The notes under the pieces are model-generated. The model was not told the DNA's origin, ran no database searches, and worked only from the letters and a program-made list of their open reading frames with translations. The position numbers and the translations under genes were made by a program. Positions 17,401-26,158 of a stretch of DNA of 64,000 nt are shown piece after piece (the first letter of the stretch is position 1; each line of letters opens with the position of its first letter). The stretch is from UBA11524 sp963617205 (GTDB taxonomy: Bacteria; Bacillota; Clostridia; Christensenellales; Aristaeellaceae), in assembly GCA_963617205.1 (NCBI GenBank), contig CAVEOA010000007.1, forward strand, positions 28,844 through 92,843, written 5' to 3'.

Positions 17401-17565
17401 TTAATCAAACAGAAAATCGTACTCGTCATCGGCAGAGGCATCGTCGTTCATGTAGGAATCGAGCGCCTCGTCCGTCAGTGCGGGATGCGGGATGGCGAAG
17501 GCATAGCCGATCAGCAGCAATACGGCCAGCACCGTCAGCAGAATATTGACAAGATGCTTACGCAT
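17401..17565 (-). CDS. 54-residue membrane-anchored acidic small protein
   Basis: ATG at 17565 behind AGGAGGG, stop at 17403-17401. The N-terminal MRKHLVNILLTVLAVLLLI segment is a membrane anchor or signal sequence, followed by a short, highly acidic tail (DDASADDEYDFLFD). It overlaps the end of the GT2-GtrA gene by 8 bp and sits 16 bp before the NAGPA-domain gene, so it is embedded in the operon. It is too short for many gene callers. Role unknown. Confidence 0.75.
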   Translation of the reverse strand: MRKHLVNILLTVLAVLLLIGYAFAIPHPALTDEALDSYMNDDASADDEYDFLFD

Positions 17566-18685
17566 GGGATCCCTCCTGTGCTTTGGTACGCTTGGCGAAC
17601 ACCCAGCCGTTCTGGATGCGGTAGTTCACCAGATACAGCAGCGTATCCATCAGAATCTTCGGCAGTACAGCAAATCCGCCGATGAAGATGTGCAGGTGAT
17701 CAATCAGCGACACGCCGAGGTTGGAAATGGTGATGCTCGCGACGCACAGCAGCGCGTACTTGAGCACGGCCATGCCGCTGTGCTCCTTGAAGCGGAAGAC
17801 GAAGTTCCGGTTGAGCACGAAATTCAGCGGTGCGGAAATCAGCCGTGCGACAAAGCCGCTGATCTGGATGGCGGTATCGCCCTCGACACCGAGCAGCGGC
17901 AGCAGACAGAAGCGCAGCAGACTCGCTGCAAGGTTGTCCACCAGAAAGCAGATGATGGATGAACCGGCATACAGGAAGAAGCTTCGCAGGATGACCTTGT
18001 AGATGCGGAGGCTGTCGCGCACGGGATGGAAGTGCGTGCCGGCGTTTTCGTTTTCATAGACGGTTTCGATTTCAATCGGGACGATGGGCAGCTTCGCACG
18101 GGCGCAGGCAATCAGCACCTGCATCTCGTATTCAAAGCGCTCTCCCTCGACCGCCATCATGAAGGGCAGCTCGGATATATGGAACGCGCGCAGACCGGTC
18201 TGCGTGTCGGGCAGGTACACGCCGTAAAGCAGCCGGAACACGCCGGACGTGATTTTGTTGCCGTAGCGCGATTTGAACGGCACATGCGGCAGGTTGAAAT
18301 TGCGGCTGCCCAGATACAGCGCACGCCTGCCGTCTGTCAGGGCGTTGGCGAGCTTCCAGCAGTCGAGCGCGGTGTGCTGACCGTCGGAATCGGCGGTGAT
18401 GACGCCTGCTGCATTCGGAAAGTGCTCCTGAATGTAGGCATAGCCGGTCTTGAGGGCACAGCCCTTGCCGCGGTTGACTTCATGATGGGTGACCTCAACG
18501 CCCTGCATTTCGCTCAGACGCTGGAAAATGGGCTGGTAGCTTTCGCTGCTGCCGTCGTCGACAATCACGATGTGCTCAAAGCCGATGGCAAGCAGATCAG
18601 CAATATATTTGGGCAGGCGCTCGTCCGGTTCAAGAGACGGAATCAGCATGACGGCATCCTGAGGACGCATGGGGGCTTCACTCAT
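17558..18685 (-). CDS. family 2 glycosyltransferase fused to GtrA-like membrane domain
   Basis: A 375-residue protein. Residues about 10-225 form a GT-A glycosyltransferase 2 domain with IVIVDDGSSES and the DxD-like ITADSDGQHT. Residues about 240-365 form a four-helix GtrA-type membrane domain (FLVDNLAASLLRF ... VLNRNFVFRFKE). Such fusions resemble polyprenyl-phosphate glycosyltransferases that charge undecaprenyl-phosphate with a sugar and flip it for envelope glycan decoration. It lies in an operon with envelope-type genes. Confidence 0.88.
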   Translation of the reverse strand: MSEAPMRPQDAVMLIPSLEPDERLPKYIADLLAIGFEHIVIVDDGSSESYQPIFQRLSEMQGVEVTHHEVNRGKGCALKTGYAYIQEHFPNAAGVITADSDGQHTALDCWKLANALTDGRRALYLGSRNFNLPHVPFKSRYGNKITSGVFRLLYGVYLPDTQTGLRAFHISELPFMMAVEGERFEYEMQVLIACARAKLPIVPIEIETVYENENAGTHFHPVRDSLRIYKVILRSFFLYAGSSIICFLVDNLAASLLRFCLLPLLGVEGDTAIQISGFVARLISAPLNFVLNRNFVFRFKEHSGMAVLKYALLCVASITISNLGVSLIDHLHIFIGGFAVLPKILMDTLLYLVNYRIQNGWVFAKRTKAQEGSHA

Positions 18686-18713
18686 GGGTGTTCAACTTCC
18701 TTTCGGAAACGGT

Positions 18714-20231
18714 TCAATTCATGCGGGTGTCCAGATAATCATCAAACAGCGCGGAAAGATTCTGTCCGGCTGCATTGCTGAGCACGGCTTCAAGGTCATC
18801 CCGGCTGGCATTGCGGAAGGAATACTGTGCGTAGTAGGTCTGGAGCGCGCTTTGCAGCGATTCGCGTCCGAGGAACGACTCGAGCGCCGTCCACAGTGCC
18901 GCGCCGCGCTGACGGACAATGACGGAATAGGTCGGCCAGTCGCTGAAGTAATCAATGGGTGAGCCTGCCGTGAGCGTTTCGGACACGCTGACGCGCAGGG
19001 CTGTTTCCACGCGGCTGAATAGGCGGCTCTGACGGGCGCTTTCACCATATACATCGCCCCAGTAATCCAGCACGGCATATTCGCACAGCGATTCGTCCTG
19101 CCACGGCGCATAGTATCCGTCGCTGCCGACAACGGCTGACCACCACTGATGCGCCGTCTCAAAAGCAACAGCCGCTTCCAGCGATTCGCCGCCGGAAGCG
19201 ATGACATCGCTCGAAACCATCGACAGGCGCGGATACGTCATGCCGTCAAAGGGCAGATTTGCCTCGCATAGCGTGAGCGTCGGGTAGGGATACGCGCCGT
19301 AGCGGCTCGTGTAGGCGGCAATCGCCTTCTTCGCGGTGTCGGCGATGGCATGTGCGTCGGCGGAGGATGCTGCATAGGCGGTAATCAGCACGCCCTCGGA
19401 CATCACCTGTGCGTTGGCTGCCTTCTCGCGGATGACGAGCGCGAAATCACGCACGCCATGCGATGAATAGCGGTATGCTGCGGTGCTCTGGTGCACGACG
19501 GCTTCCGCGAATCCGGATGCGGCGACCGTATAGCTGTCCGGCACGCTGACGGCAACCTCCCAGTTGGCGCATTCGCTGACAAACGGCTCGCCGACGGACG
19601 CGTATTCATCCGTGCGCCAGGCGCCGTCCGACCAGACTGCCGGAGTGGGGAAGACGTTCCCAAGCGCGTACACACCGCCGGAGTAACCGAAACGACCGGC
19701 ACAGTCGGGAATTTGCACGGTGTAGACGAGCGTGACCTCGCAGAGCTCATTTGCTGCCCAGCAGGTCGGCAGAGAAAGCACGGTCAGCGCGTCATCGAGG
19801 TATGTCCACGTGACGCTTTCGCCGCCGATGGATGCGGACGTCATTGACAATCCGCCGGATTCAAACCTGCCGCCGTAGCAGGCGTCCATCAGCGCTCCCG
19901 CCGCAGCAGGGGAGGTGCGTTCCGCCCAATATGCGCCGCTCCAGCTCCTGAGCACGACGGCGTCCTGATCCTGTCCGGTGCGGTTGCGAAGGAGCATCGT
20001 CTGCGTGACGTCCAGCGTCTTCTTATCTGCGTCCAGCACGGCGGAAACGCGGATGGCGTCCAAATCAGCCGAGGCAGACAGCAGCGCGGCGTTTTCCTGA
20101 GGCAGCGATGGTTCCTCTTCCGCAGGGCGAAGCACGATATACACGGCGAGAACGGCCGCGAGGAGGATCACCGCCACGATGAGGACGGCATAAAGCCATG
20201 CACGGGACTGTTCGCTTCGGGCGCTGTTCAT
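18714..20231 (-). CDS. M1 peptidase-like membrane-anchored protein lacking the first zinc His
   Basis: A 505-residue protein with one N-terminal membrane anchor (about 12-32) and a large outside domain. The arrangement is that of M1 (gluzincin) aminopeptidases, with a beta-rich N-terminal region and a thermolysin-like domain near 290-420. The expected HExxH zinc motif reads FETAHQWW: the first His is Phe, while the second His and the downstream acidic ligand region (WQDESLCEYA) are kept. It is probably catalytically inactive or altered. First gene of the operon leading to the GT2-GtrA gene. Confidence 0.8.
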   Translation of the reverse strand: MNSARSEQSRAWLYAVLIVAVILLAAVLAVYIVLRPAEEEPSLPQENAALLSASADLDAIRVSAVLDADKKTLDVTQTMLLRNRTGQDQDAVVLRSWSGAYWAERTSPAAAGALMDACYGGRFESGGLSMTSASIGGESVTWTYLDDALTVLSLPTCWAANELCEVTLVYTVQIPDCAGRFGYSGGVYALGNVFPTPAVWSDGAWRTDEYASVGEPFVSECANWEVAVSVPDSYTVAASGFAEAVVHQSTAAYRYSSHGVRDFALVIREKAANAQVMSEGVLITAYAASSADAHAIADTAKKAIAAYTSRYGAYPYPTLTLCEANLPFDGMTYPRLSMVSSDVIASGGESLEAAVAFETAHQWWSAVVGSDGYYAPWQDESLCEYAVLDYWGDVYGESARQSRLFSRVETALRVSVSETLTAGSPIDYFSDWPTYSVIVRQRGAALWTALESFLGRESLQSALQTYYAQYSFRNASRDDLEAVLSNAAGQNLSALFDDYLDTRMN

Positions 20232-20269
20232 TCGGCAGAAAGAGCTCCTTTCGCAAAACTAACATTCTT

Positions 20270-20298
20270 ATTATACACCATGCAAGGCAGGGAAACAA
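20270..20298 (-). promoter_or_regulatory. promoter for the M1-like/GT2/NAGPA/Lgt-like operon
   Basis: TTGTTT (20298-20293) and TATAAT (20275-20270) with 17 bp spacing, reading left, about 40 bp before the ATG at 20231. Confidence 0.65.
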
Positions 20299-20336
20299 CG
20301 TTTTTTCACAAACGCGATGTAAAATTCATGGAACAA

Positions 20337-20819
20337 TCACAGTCGGCACAGCGATGCAAAGCGTGCGTTCGTGCACTGCATCAGCGCATCCACCGCGAGA
20401 ATGACCTGACAGCCGCGAATCCCGGCGCTTACGCTGATTTTTTCCAGTGACCTTGCGTCCTCATCGAGCAGGGTCGGGAACTGCTTCTTCATGCCAATGG
20501 GGCTGCAGCCGCCGCGCAGATAACCTGTCAGCGGAAGCAGATCCTTCTGCGGCAGCATATGGACGCTCTTGCAGCCTGCGGCACGCGCCACCGCCTTCAG
20601 GTCGAGCTCCTTCTCCACCGGCAGGACGCAGACGAGGTGCGAAAGCGTGTCCGTCGTCAGCACGAGCGTCTTATAGATCATGCTTGCAGGCAAATCCACC
20701 TTCGCGGCGACGAGCTTGCCGTCAAAATTGTCATCCTCCACGGCGTATTCGCGTGTTTCATAGGGGATTTTCAGGGCATCGAGGTGCCTGAGCACGTTCG
20801 TCTTGACAGCCTTTGCCAT
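20337..20819 (-). CDS. ybaK: Cys-tRNA(Pro)/Cys-tRNA(Cys) deacylase YbaK
   Basis: A 160-residue YbaK/EbsC-family editing protein that hydrolyses mischarged Cys-tRNA(Pro). It begins MAKAVKTNVLRHLDALKI and has the YKTLVLTT and VLPVEKELDLKAVARAAG segments, GYLRGGCSPIGMKKQFP and the ISVSAGIRGCQVIL end typical of YbaK. ATG 20819 gives the standard length and follows AAGGAAG. Single-gene unit. Confidence 0.93.
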   Translation of the reverse strand: MAKAVKTNVLRHLDALKIPYETREYAVEDDNFDGKLVAAKVDLPASMIYKTLVLTTDTLSHLVCVLPVEKELDLKAVARAAGCKSVHMLPQKDLLPLTGYLRGGCSPIGMKKQFPTLLDEDARSLEKISVSAGIRGCQVILAVDALMQCTNARFASLCRL

Positions 20820-20992
20820 GGTTGCTCGCTTCCTTTTCCAACATTGCATCACAGACGGATGCAAGCATAATGATAGCACAATCGCCGGAACGGGTCAAGG
20901 GATGGGCTTTGTCTGATTTTGTTTCGCGTGACCAGCCGCAAATGAAAGAGCAGCTGCCCGAAAAATGAGCAGCTGCCATCTGATTGCTTGTA

Positions 20993-21043
20993 TGCGCTGA
21001 AAAAGTTCGGCGGACTTTGCCTACTTCTCTGTTCGGTGCTCGT
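20993..21043. repeat. dispersed intergenic repeat, copy 2
   Basis: Matches 8808-8858 at 42 of 51 positions. It lies in the gap between ybaK and the ABC exporter, which also holds a GGGACGAAGTCCC palindrome near 21132-21144 that may end exporter transcripts. Confidence 0.6.
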
Positions 21044-21146
21044 CAGGCATCGTCGGAGACATCAACCGCTTGCACCATTTTGGCTGAGACGAAGCAAGGG
21101 GACGAGGAAAAGGGGACGAGGAAAGCGGGACGAAGTCCCCCCCCGC

Positions 21147-22991
21147 TTATTGGCCGCTGATGGCGGACCACTGTTCATCCTGAAACTGATTCGTATACAG
21201 GTGATAGTAATACCCCTGCCGTGCAATCAGCTGCTGATGCGTTCCATCCTCGGTGATTTTGCCGTTCTGGATGACGAGAATCCGGTCGGCGGAGCGGATG
21301 GTTGACAGGCGGTGCGCGATAACGAAGCTTGTCCTGCCGTGCAGCACCTTCTGGATGGCGTCCTGAATCAGCTGCTCCGTTTCGGTGTCAACAGAGGAGG
21401 TCGCCTCATCGAGCACGAAGATGGACGGATTCGTGAGGATGGCGCGGGCGAAGGAAATCAGCTGCTTCTGTCCGGTGGACAGGCGATTGCCGCCTTCACC
21501 GACATCCGACTGATAGCCATCCTTCATGGCGAGGATGAACGGCTCCGCGCCGACCATGCGCGCCGCGGCAGCGACCTCTTCCTCTGTGGCGTCCGGACGA
21601 CCGTAGCGGATGTTGTCCGCAACCGTGCCGGAGAACAGGTGCGGCGATTGCAGCACATAGCCGAGGTTCGACTGAAGCCAGAGCTGGCTGCGCGTGCGGT
21701 AATCCGCGTCGTCAATCAGGATTTTGCCTTCGGTCGGCTCATAGAAGCGGCAAAGCAGGTTGACGATGGTGGACTTGCCGCTGCCGGTCTCGCCGACAAG
21801 CGCGATGGTCTGCCCGTGCTGAATGTGGAGGTTGAAGTGCTCCAGCACCTTTTCGCCTTCCTTATAGCGGAACGAAACATCCTCGAAGTCAATGTCGCCG
21901 ATGAGCTTCGGCCAGTTTTCCTTCTTCGGGTGGAAATTGTCGCCGAACTTTTCGACCACTTCCGGCGAATCAACGATATCCGGCTCGGTATCGAGCAGGC
22001 TGATGACGCGCTCCGCCGCTGCCTGTGCGGATTGCAGCTCGGCGAAGATGCTCGCGATGTTGCGGACAGGCTCAAAGAAGCTGACCGTGTAGTTGATGAA
22101 GATTGTCAGCGTGCCGACCGTCATGGCGACGCCGAACACGTTCGTGCCGCCGATGACGCTGTTGCCGCCCTGCCACAGCGCGTAAGCGGTCGCAAGCGAA
22201 CCGAGCGACACGACAATCGGCAGGAAGAGGCTCGACAGCGTTGCCGCACGGACAGAGGCATTGCGCATGGAGGCAGACACCGCGTTGAATTCCTCGATGT
22301 TGAGCTTTTCACGCACGAGCGTCTTGGTCGTCTTTGCGCCGTTGATGCCTTCGTTGAAACCGGCGGTAATCTGGCTGTTGTTCTTGCGTACCTTGCGGTA
22401 GGATGCGAGAATTGCCTTCTGGAATTTCCAGCTGATGACCGCGAGCGGCGGCAGCACGAGCATCACAATCAGCCCGAGCCGCCAGTTAATTGTCAGCATG
22501 CGTACAGCGCACGCCACCAGATACACCGCGCCCCAGCAGAGGTCAACCAGCGACCAGCCGATGGTGTCCGCAAGGCGCTGCGTGTCATTGGTCAGGCGCG
22601 ACATTAGGTAACCGACCGGCATACGGTCATAATAGGAGAACGGCAGCTCCTGCAGCTTCTGGAAGCCGAGCTTGCGGATCAGGTACGCCGTTCCCGTCTC
22701 GACAATGCCGCATTCACGGATGAAGCCGAAGATGGTGCCGACCTGCACGGCAAGCAGCAGCAGATACACGAGGATGAACGCGGTCAGGTTCGACAAGTCC
22801 TTCTCGGCAATCATCACGTCAATCGCATAGGCGCTCATGTTCGGCAGCACGACATCGATGATCGCGCTGATCGACATCAGCAGCACAATCATCAGCAGAT
22901 TCTTATGATACGGCTTTGCGGTATGCAGCAGCTTTTTCCACAGGGACAGGTCAAACCGCTTTGTGTAGTCCTGTTCTTCAAACGCCTGCAT
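21147..22991 (-). CDS. heterodimeric ABC exporter subunit 2 (canonical Walker B, variant signature)
   Basis: A 614-residue half-transporter. Six membrane helices (about 30-330) are followed by an NBD (about 365-600) with Walker A GETGSGKST, signature LSTGQKQ in place of LSGGQ, Walker B FVLDEATSSVD with catalytic Glu, and H-loop VIAHRLSTI. It overlaps the upstream half-transporter by 14 bp. The combination matches BmrD/TM288-type partners, where one composite ATP site is degenerate. Likely exports drugs, lipids or peptides. Confidence 0.9.
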   Translation of the reverse strand: MQAFEEQDYTKRFDLSLWKKLLHTAKPYHKNLLMIVLLMSISAIIDVVLPNMSAYAIDVMIAEKDLSNLTAFILVYLLLLAVQVGTIFGFIRECGIVETGTAYLIRKLGFQKLQELPFSYYDRMPVGYLMSRLTNDTQRLADTIGWSLVDLCWGAVYLVACAVRMLTINWRLGLIVMLVLPPLAVISWKFQKAILASYRKVRKNNSQITAGFNEGINGAKTTKTLVREKLNIEEFNAVSASMRNASVRAATLSSLFLPIVVSLGSLATAYALWQGGNSVIGGTNVFGVAMTVGTLTIFINYTVSFFEPVRNIASIFAELQSAQAAAERVISLLDTEPDIVDSPEVVEKFGDNFHPKKENWPKLIGDIDFEDVSFRYKEGEKVLEHFNLHIQHGQTIALVGETGSGKSTIVNLLCRFYEPTEGKILIDDADYRTRSQLWLQSNLGYVLQSPHLFSGTVADNIRYGRPDATEEEVAAAARMVGAEPFILAMKDGYQSDVGEGGNRLSTGQKQLISFARAILTNPSIFVLDEATSSVDTETEQLIQDAIQKVLHGRTSFVIAHRLSTIRSADRILVIQNGKITEDGTHQQLIARQGYYYHLYTNQFQDEQWSAISGQ

Positions 22992-24846
22992 GTGTTTCCC
23001 CTCCTTCCGCCGCCTTCGCCTGCGTCAGCTCCTCTTCGAGCGCGTTTTGAATATGGTTGATGCGCTGATACAGACCCGGCTGGTTGCAAAGCGCCGCGTG
23101 CGTGCCCTGCTGCGTGATGCGGCCGTCCTCCAGCACGAGAATCAAATCCGCCTGAGAAAGCGTCGTGACGCGGTGGCTGATAATCAGCGTTGTGATATCC
23201 TGCTGCTCGTGGCGGAGCGCGGCGCGAATCTGCGCGTCCGTCTCCGTATCCACGGCAGACAGGGAGTCGTCAAAAATCAGGATGTTATTGTCCTTGAGCA
23301 GCGTGCGTGCGATGGCAATGCGCTGCTTCTGTCCGCCGGAAAGCGTTACGCCGCGCTCGCCGACGACCGTGTCCCAGCCCTTATCCGCCTTTGCGATGAA
23401 GCCGGATGCCGAAGCAATGTCGGCAGCATGGCGGATGAGCGTTTCCTCCTGCTTGGACCTTGTGATGCCGACATTCTCACGGATGGATTTCGAGTACAGG
23501 AACGGCTCCTGCAGAATCAGCCCGACGTGCTCACGCAGGTAGGTGCGGTCAATCTGCTGGATGTCAACGCCGCCGATGGTGATTTTGCCGCTCGTGGGCG
23601 TATACAGCCGCTGCAGCAGATACATCATGGTGGACTTGCCGCTGCCCGTTCCGCCAAGCACCGCCGCGGTGCTTCCAGCCGGAATCGTGAAGGTCAAATC
23701 GCGCAGCACCGGCAGATTGTCATCCGGATAGGCGAACGACACGTGGTCAAACACGATATCGCCGTGCAAATCGGGCTTCAGCGCGTTCGGCTCGTCCGGT
23801 TCCGGCTCCTCATGCAGAATCGCCTGAATGCGCTTCATGGAAACCATGGCCTTGCCCGCGTCGGACAGCGTGCGCCCAAGCTGACGAATGGGGAAAAGCA
23901 GCATGCTCAGCGTTGAGTTGAACACAATCATCGTGCCGACGGTGATGTCGCCGCGGCAGGCGTAGATGATGCAGACAACAAGCGTCAGCAGCGTCTGAAG
24001 CATGCTCAGCGTATCGCCGCCGCCCCAGTAAACGGACAACAGCATGTTCAGGTGCAGGTTCTTTGCGCGCAGGTCATCGTTGACCTTGTCGAATTTCTCG
24101 ACCTCGCGCTGCTGCTGACCGAAGGCGCGGACGACGCGCACACCGGAGAGGTTCTCCTGCAGCACGGCATTCATCACGCCGTCTGCCTCGTCTGCAATCT
24201 CAAAGGATTTGTGTACCCGATTGAAAAACCACGATGCAAAGCAGAACAGCGGCGGCACGAGAATCAGGCTGTAGAGCGTGATGGGCACCGAGCGCTGCAG
24301 CAGAATCACCATCGCGATGACAATCATCAGGATGGCGTTGACAACCTGCATCACCTGCACCGCAAGAAAGCGGCGGATGGTGTCGACGTCGGATGTGCAG
24401 CGCTGAATCAGTTCGCCTGCCTGCGCCTTGACATGGTAGGCAAACGGCAGATGCTGGAGATGGCTGTAGAGCTGATTGCGCAGCGTCTGCGCGATGTTCT
24501 CGCTTGCAACGGCAGAATAACGCCCTTTGATGAACGTGAATACGCCGTTGACGACGTTAATCAGAATCAGCGCGAGCGCCGGAATCCACAGGTTTGCGCG
24601 GAGAAAGTCACGTCCGCCGAGCGCTTCAATCGGTTGAAGCAGGAAATCCGGCATCGTGAACGGCGAATCGCCCAGAATGCTGTCAACGATTTCCGAGAGC
24701 ATCAGCGGCGTCAGGAAACCGATGATGACGACCATGACCGTCGCAATAAACGACAGTAGGAACGACCACCAGTTTTCAGCAACCAGCGACATGAGGGCGC
24801 CAAAGGGGGATTGCGCCTTCTTGGAGGAATTTGAGGATGTTTGCAC
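22978..24846 (-). CDS. heterodimeric ABC exporter subunit 1 (degenerate Walker B)
   Basis: A 622-residue half-transporter with six membrane helices (about 25-325) and an NBD (about 365-605). Walker A is GGTGSGKST, the signature LSGGQKQ is intact, but Walker B reads LIFDDSLSAVD with Asp in place of the catalytic Glu, as in BmrC/TM287-type subunits. GTG start at 24846 behind AAAGGAG. It is the first structural gene after a short leader ORF and terminator, so expression is probably controlled by attenuation. Confidence 0.9.
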   Translation of the reverse strand: MQTSSNSSKKAQSPFGALMSLVAENWWSFLLSFIATVMVVIIGFLTPLMLSEIVDSILGDSPFTMPDFLLQPIEALGGRDFLRANLWIPALALILINVVNGVFTFIKGRYSAVASENIAQTLRNQLYSHLQHLPFAYHVKAQAGELIQRCTSDVDTIRRFLAVQVMQVVNAILMIVIAMVILLQRSVPITLYSLILVPPLFCFASWFFNRVHKSFEIADEADGVMNAVLQENLSGVRVVRAFGQQQREVEKFDKVNDDLRAKNLHLNMLLSVYWGGGDTLSMLQTLLTLVVCIIYACRGDITVGTMIVFNSTLSMLLFPIRQLGRTLSDAGKAMVSMKRIQAILHEEPEPDEPNALKPDLHGDIVFDHVSFAYPDDNLPVLRDLTFTIPAGSTAAVLGGTGSGKSTMMYLLQRLYTPTSGKITIGGVDIQQIDRTYLREHVGLILQEPFLYSKSIRENVGITRSKQEETLIRHAADIASASGFIAKADKGWDTVVGERGVTLSGGQKQRIAIARTLLKDNNILIFDDSLSAVDTETDAQIRAALRHEQQDITTLIISHRVTTLSQADLILVLEDGRITQQGTHAALCNQPGLYQRINHIQNALEEELTQAKAAEGGETHAGV

Positions 24847-24879
24847 AGCGGCATACTCCTTTCACATAAAACAGCATAC

Positions 24880-24920
24880 AAAAAAAAGCACCATTCGTTT
24901 TGCTGCAAACGGCTGGTGCT
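24880..24920 (-). terminator. intrinsic terminator (attenuator) ahead of ABC exporter genes
   Basis: On the minus strand AGCACCA and TGGTGCT form the lower stem, CGTTT and AAACG the upper stem (24887-24920), followed by at least seven U (24886-24880). It sits between the leader ORF and the first exporter gene, 34 bp before its GTG. Confidence 0.85.
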
Positions 24921-24960
24921 GCACAAAACGCGTGGCAAGCAAAGAAAAATACAGTTTTGC

Positions 24961-25041
24961 TTACGGACGCGTATAGGCAGAAAGAGCCGCATGGCATGCC
25001 TTTACCTTGAGCACATCGATAAAAAAGCTTCCGAAAAACAT
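24961..25041 (-). CDS. 26-residue leader peptide ORF of the ABC exporter operon
   Basis: ATG at 25041 behind AAAGGAGG, stop at 24963-24961. The peptide begins MFFGSFFIDVLKVKAC and ends SAYTRP. It lies between a TTGACA promoter and an intrinsic terminator upstream of a BmrCD-like exporter. In Bacillus subtilis the short bmrB ORF controls bmrCD by ribosome-mediated attenuation in response to ribosome-targeting antibiotics; the same layout here suggests the same role. Function is inferred from position. Confidence 0.65.
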   Translation of the reverse strand: MFFGSFFIDVLKVKACHAALSAYTRP

Positions 25042-25099
25042 GGCGCGGCCTCCTTTCTGCATTTCTTTCTGATTTTGCCCTTCTCAGGCAATCGAGTAT

Positions 25100-25128
25100 A
25101 GTCTATATGATAATGCCCTGTTTGTCAA
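25100..25128 (-). promoter_or_regulatory. promoter of the exporter leader transcript
   Basis: A perfect TTGACA (25128-25123, minus strand). At 17 bp spacing the -10 would be TAGACT (25105-25100); TATAGA and TATACT overlap this region, so the exact -10 is uncertain. Confidence 0.6.
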
Positions 25129-25164
25129 GGGGTGCAGTCACTTTTTCTTTGTGATGATACAAAT

Positions 25165-25197
25165 AAAAAATCCCTCCTGACCACTGGTCGGGAGGGA
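25165..25197 (-). terminator. intrinsic terminator after metQ
   Basis: On the minus strand TCCCTCC-GACCA pairs with TGGTC-GGAGGGA (25171-25197), followed by a U-run (25170-25165). Confidence 0.9.
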
Positions 25198-25204
25198 ATC
25201 GAGC

Positions 25205-26047
25205 TTACTCCGCGTCTTCCACGGTGAAGGTCGGGATGACACCGCCTTCATAGGTGTTGATCATGTATTCGTAGGCTTCCTTGGTCGTCAGCGCGGTGTG
25301 AAGCGCATTCACCCAATCGGAATCAACATCCTCCGGACGGACAGCCACGATGTTGGCGTACAGCGTTGCGAACTCGGAATCGGCAGCTTCAACAGCAAGC
25401 GCATCCTTCGCAGGCTTCAGACCGGCATCGATGGCGTAGTTGCCGTTGATGACGGCGATGTCGTAATCCTCAAGGGTGGAGGGCAGCAGCTCGGCGGCAA
25501 CCTCATCGAACACGTAGCCATGGGGATTCATCTCGTCCGTGATGTCGTACTTGGTCAGGGAAGAGGCAGCGGTCGTTCCTTCGGGCACGGTGATGAGACC
25601 GACAGCTTCAAGCAGCAGCAGTGCACGGGTCTCGTTGGAGGGGTCGTTCGGCAGACCGATGTGCGCGCCGTCCTGCAACTCGCTCAGGTCGGTCAGCTTG
25701 GCGGAGTACACCGCGAAGGGCTCATAGTGCACGGTGAAGGCGGCGACAACCTGCTCAGCCTCGGAGGCCGTAGCGTTGTAGGAATCAAGGTAGGGCTGAT
25801 GCTGGAAGTAGTTTGCGTCGTCAGTGCCGTCAGCCACAGCCGGATTCTCCAGCACATAGCCGTCGTACACGACAACCTCGAGCTTGTAGCCCAGCTCAGC
25901 GAGCTTCGCGGTCACGGGCTCGGATTCAAGGATTTCAGCGTGGGGGGCAGCCGTCGCGCCGATGCGGATGACCTTCAATTCCTCGGCGGAAGCGGTCAGG
26001 GACAGTGCGAACACGAGCGCCAGAGCAAGAGCAAGAAACTTCTTCAT
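25205..26047 (-). CDS. metQ: methionine ABC transporter substrate-binding protein MetQ (NlpA family)
   Basis: A 280-residue exported binding protein. The signal peptide covers about 1-21 and ends TASA|EE, with no lipobox cysteine, whereas MetQ is normally a lipoprotein. The NlpA-family core is visible in VIRIGATAAPHAEILE, NYFQHQPYLDSYN, HYEPFAVYS and IGLPNDPSNETRALLLLEAVGLI. It is the third gene of metN-metI-metQ. It should bind L-methionine (or D-Met/short peptides) outside the membrane. Confidence 0.93.
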   Translation of the reverse strand: MKKFLALALALVFALSLTASAEELKVIRIGATAAPHAEILESEPVTAKLAELGYKLEVVVYDGYVLENPAVADGTDDANYFQHQPYLDSYNATASEAEQVVAAFTVHYEPFAVYSAKLTDLSELQDGAHIGLPNDPSNETRALLLLEAVGLITVPEGTTAASSLTKYDITDEMNPHGYVFDEVAAELLPSTLEDYDIAVINGNYAIDAGLKPAKDALAVEAADSEFATLYANIVAVRPEDVDSDWVNALHTALTTKEAYEYMINTYEGGVIPTFTVEDAE

Positions 26048-26158
26048 AGAACAGACACTCCTTTCATATTCGGGGGCAATCTATATTCAGGCACTTCATG
26101 CGCGGGCAATGTGCGCACAATGCACACGCACGTCGTGGATGAACCGGTGGAATGGGGG

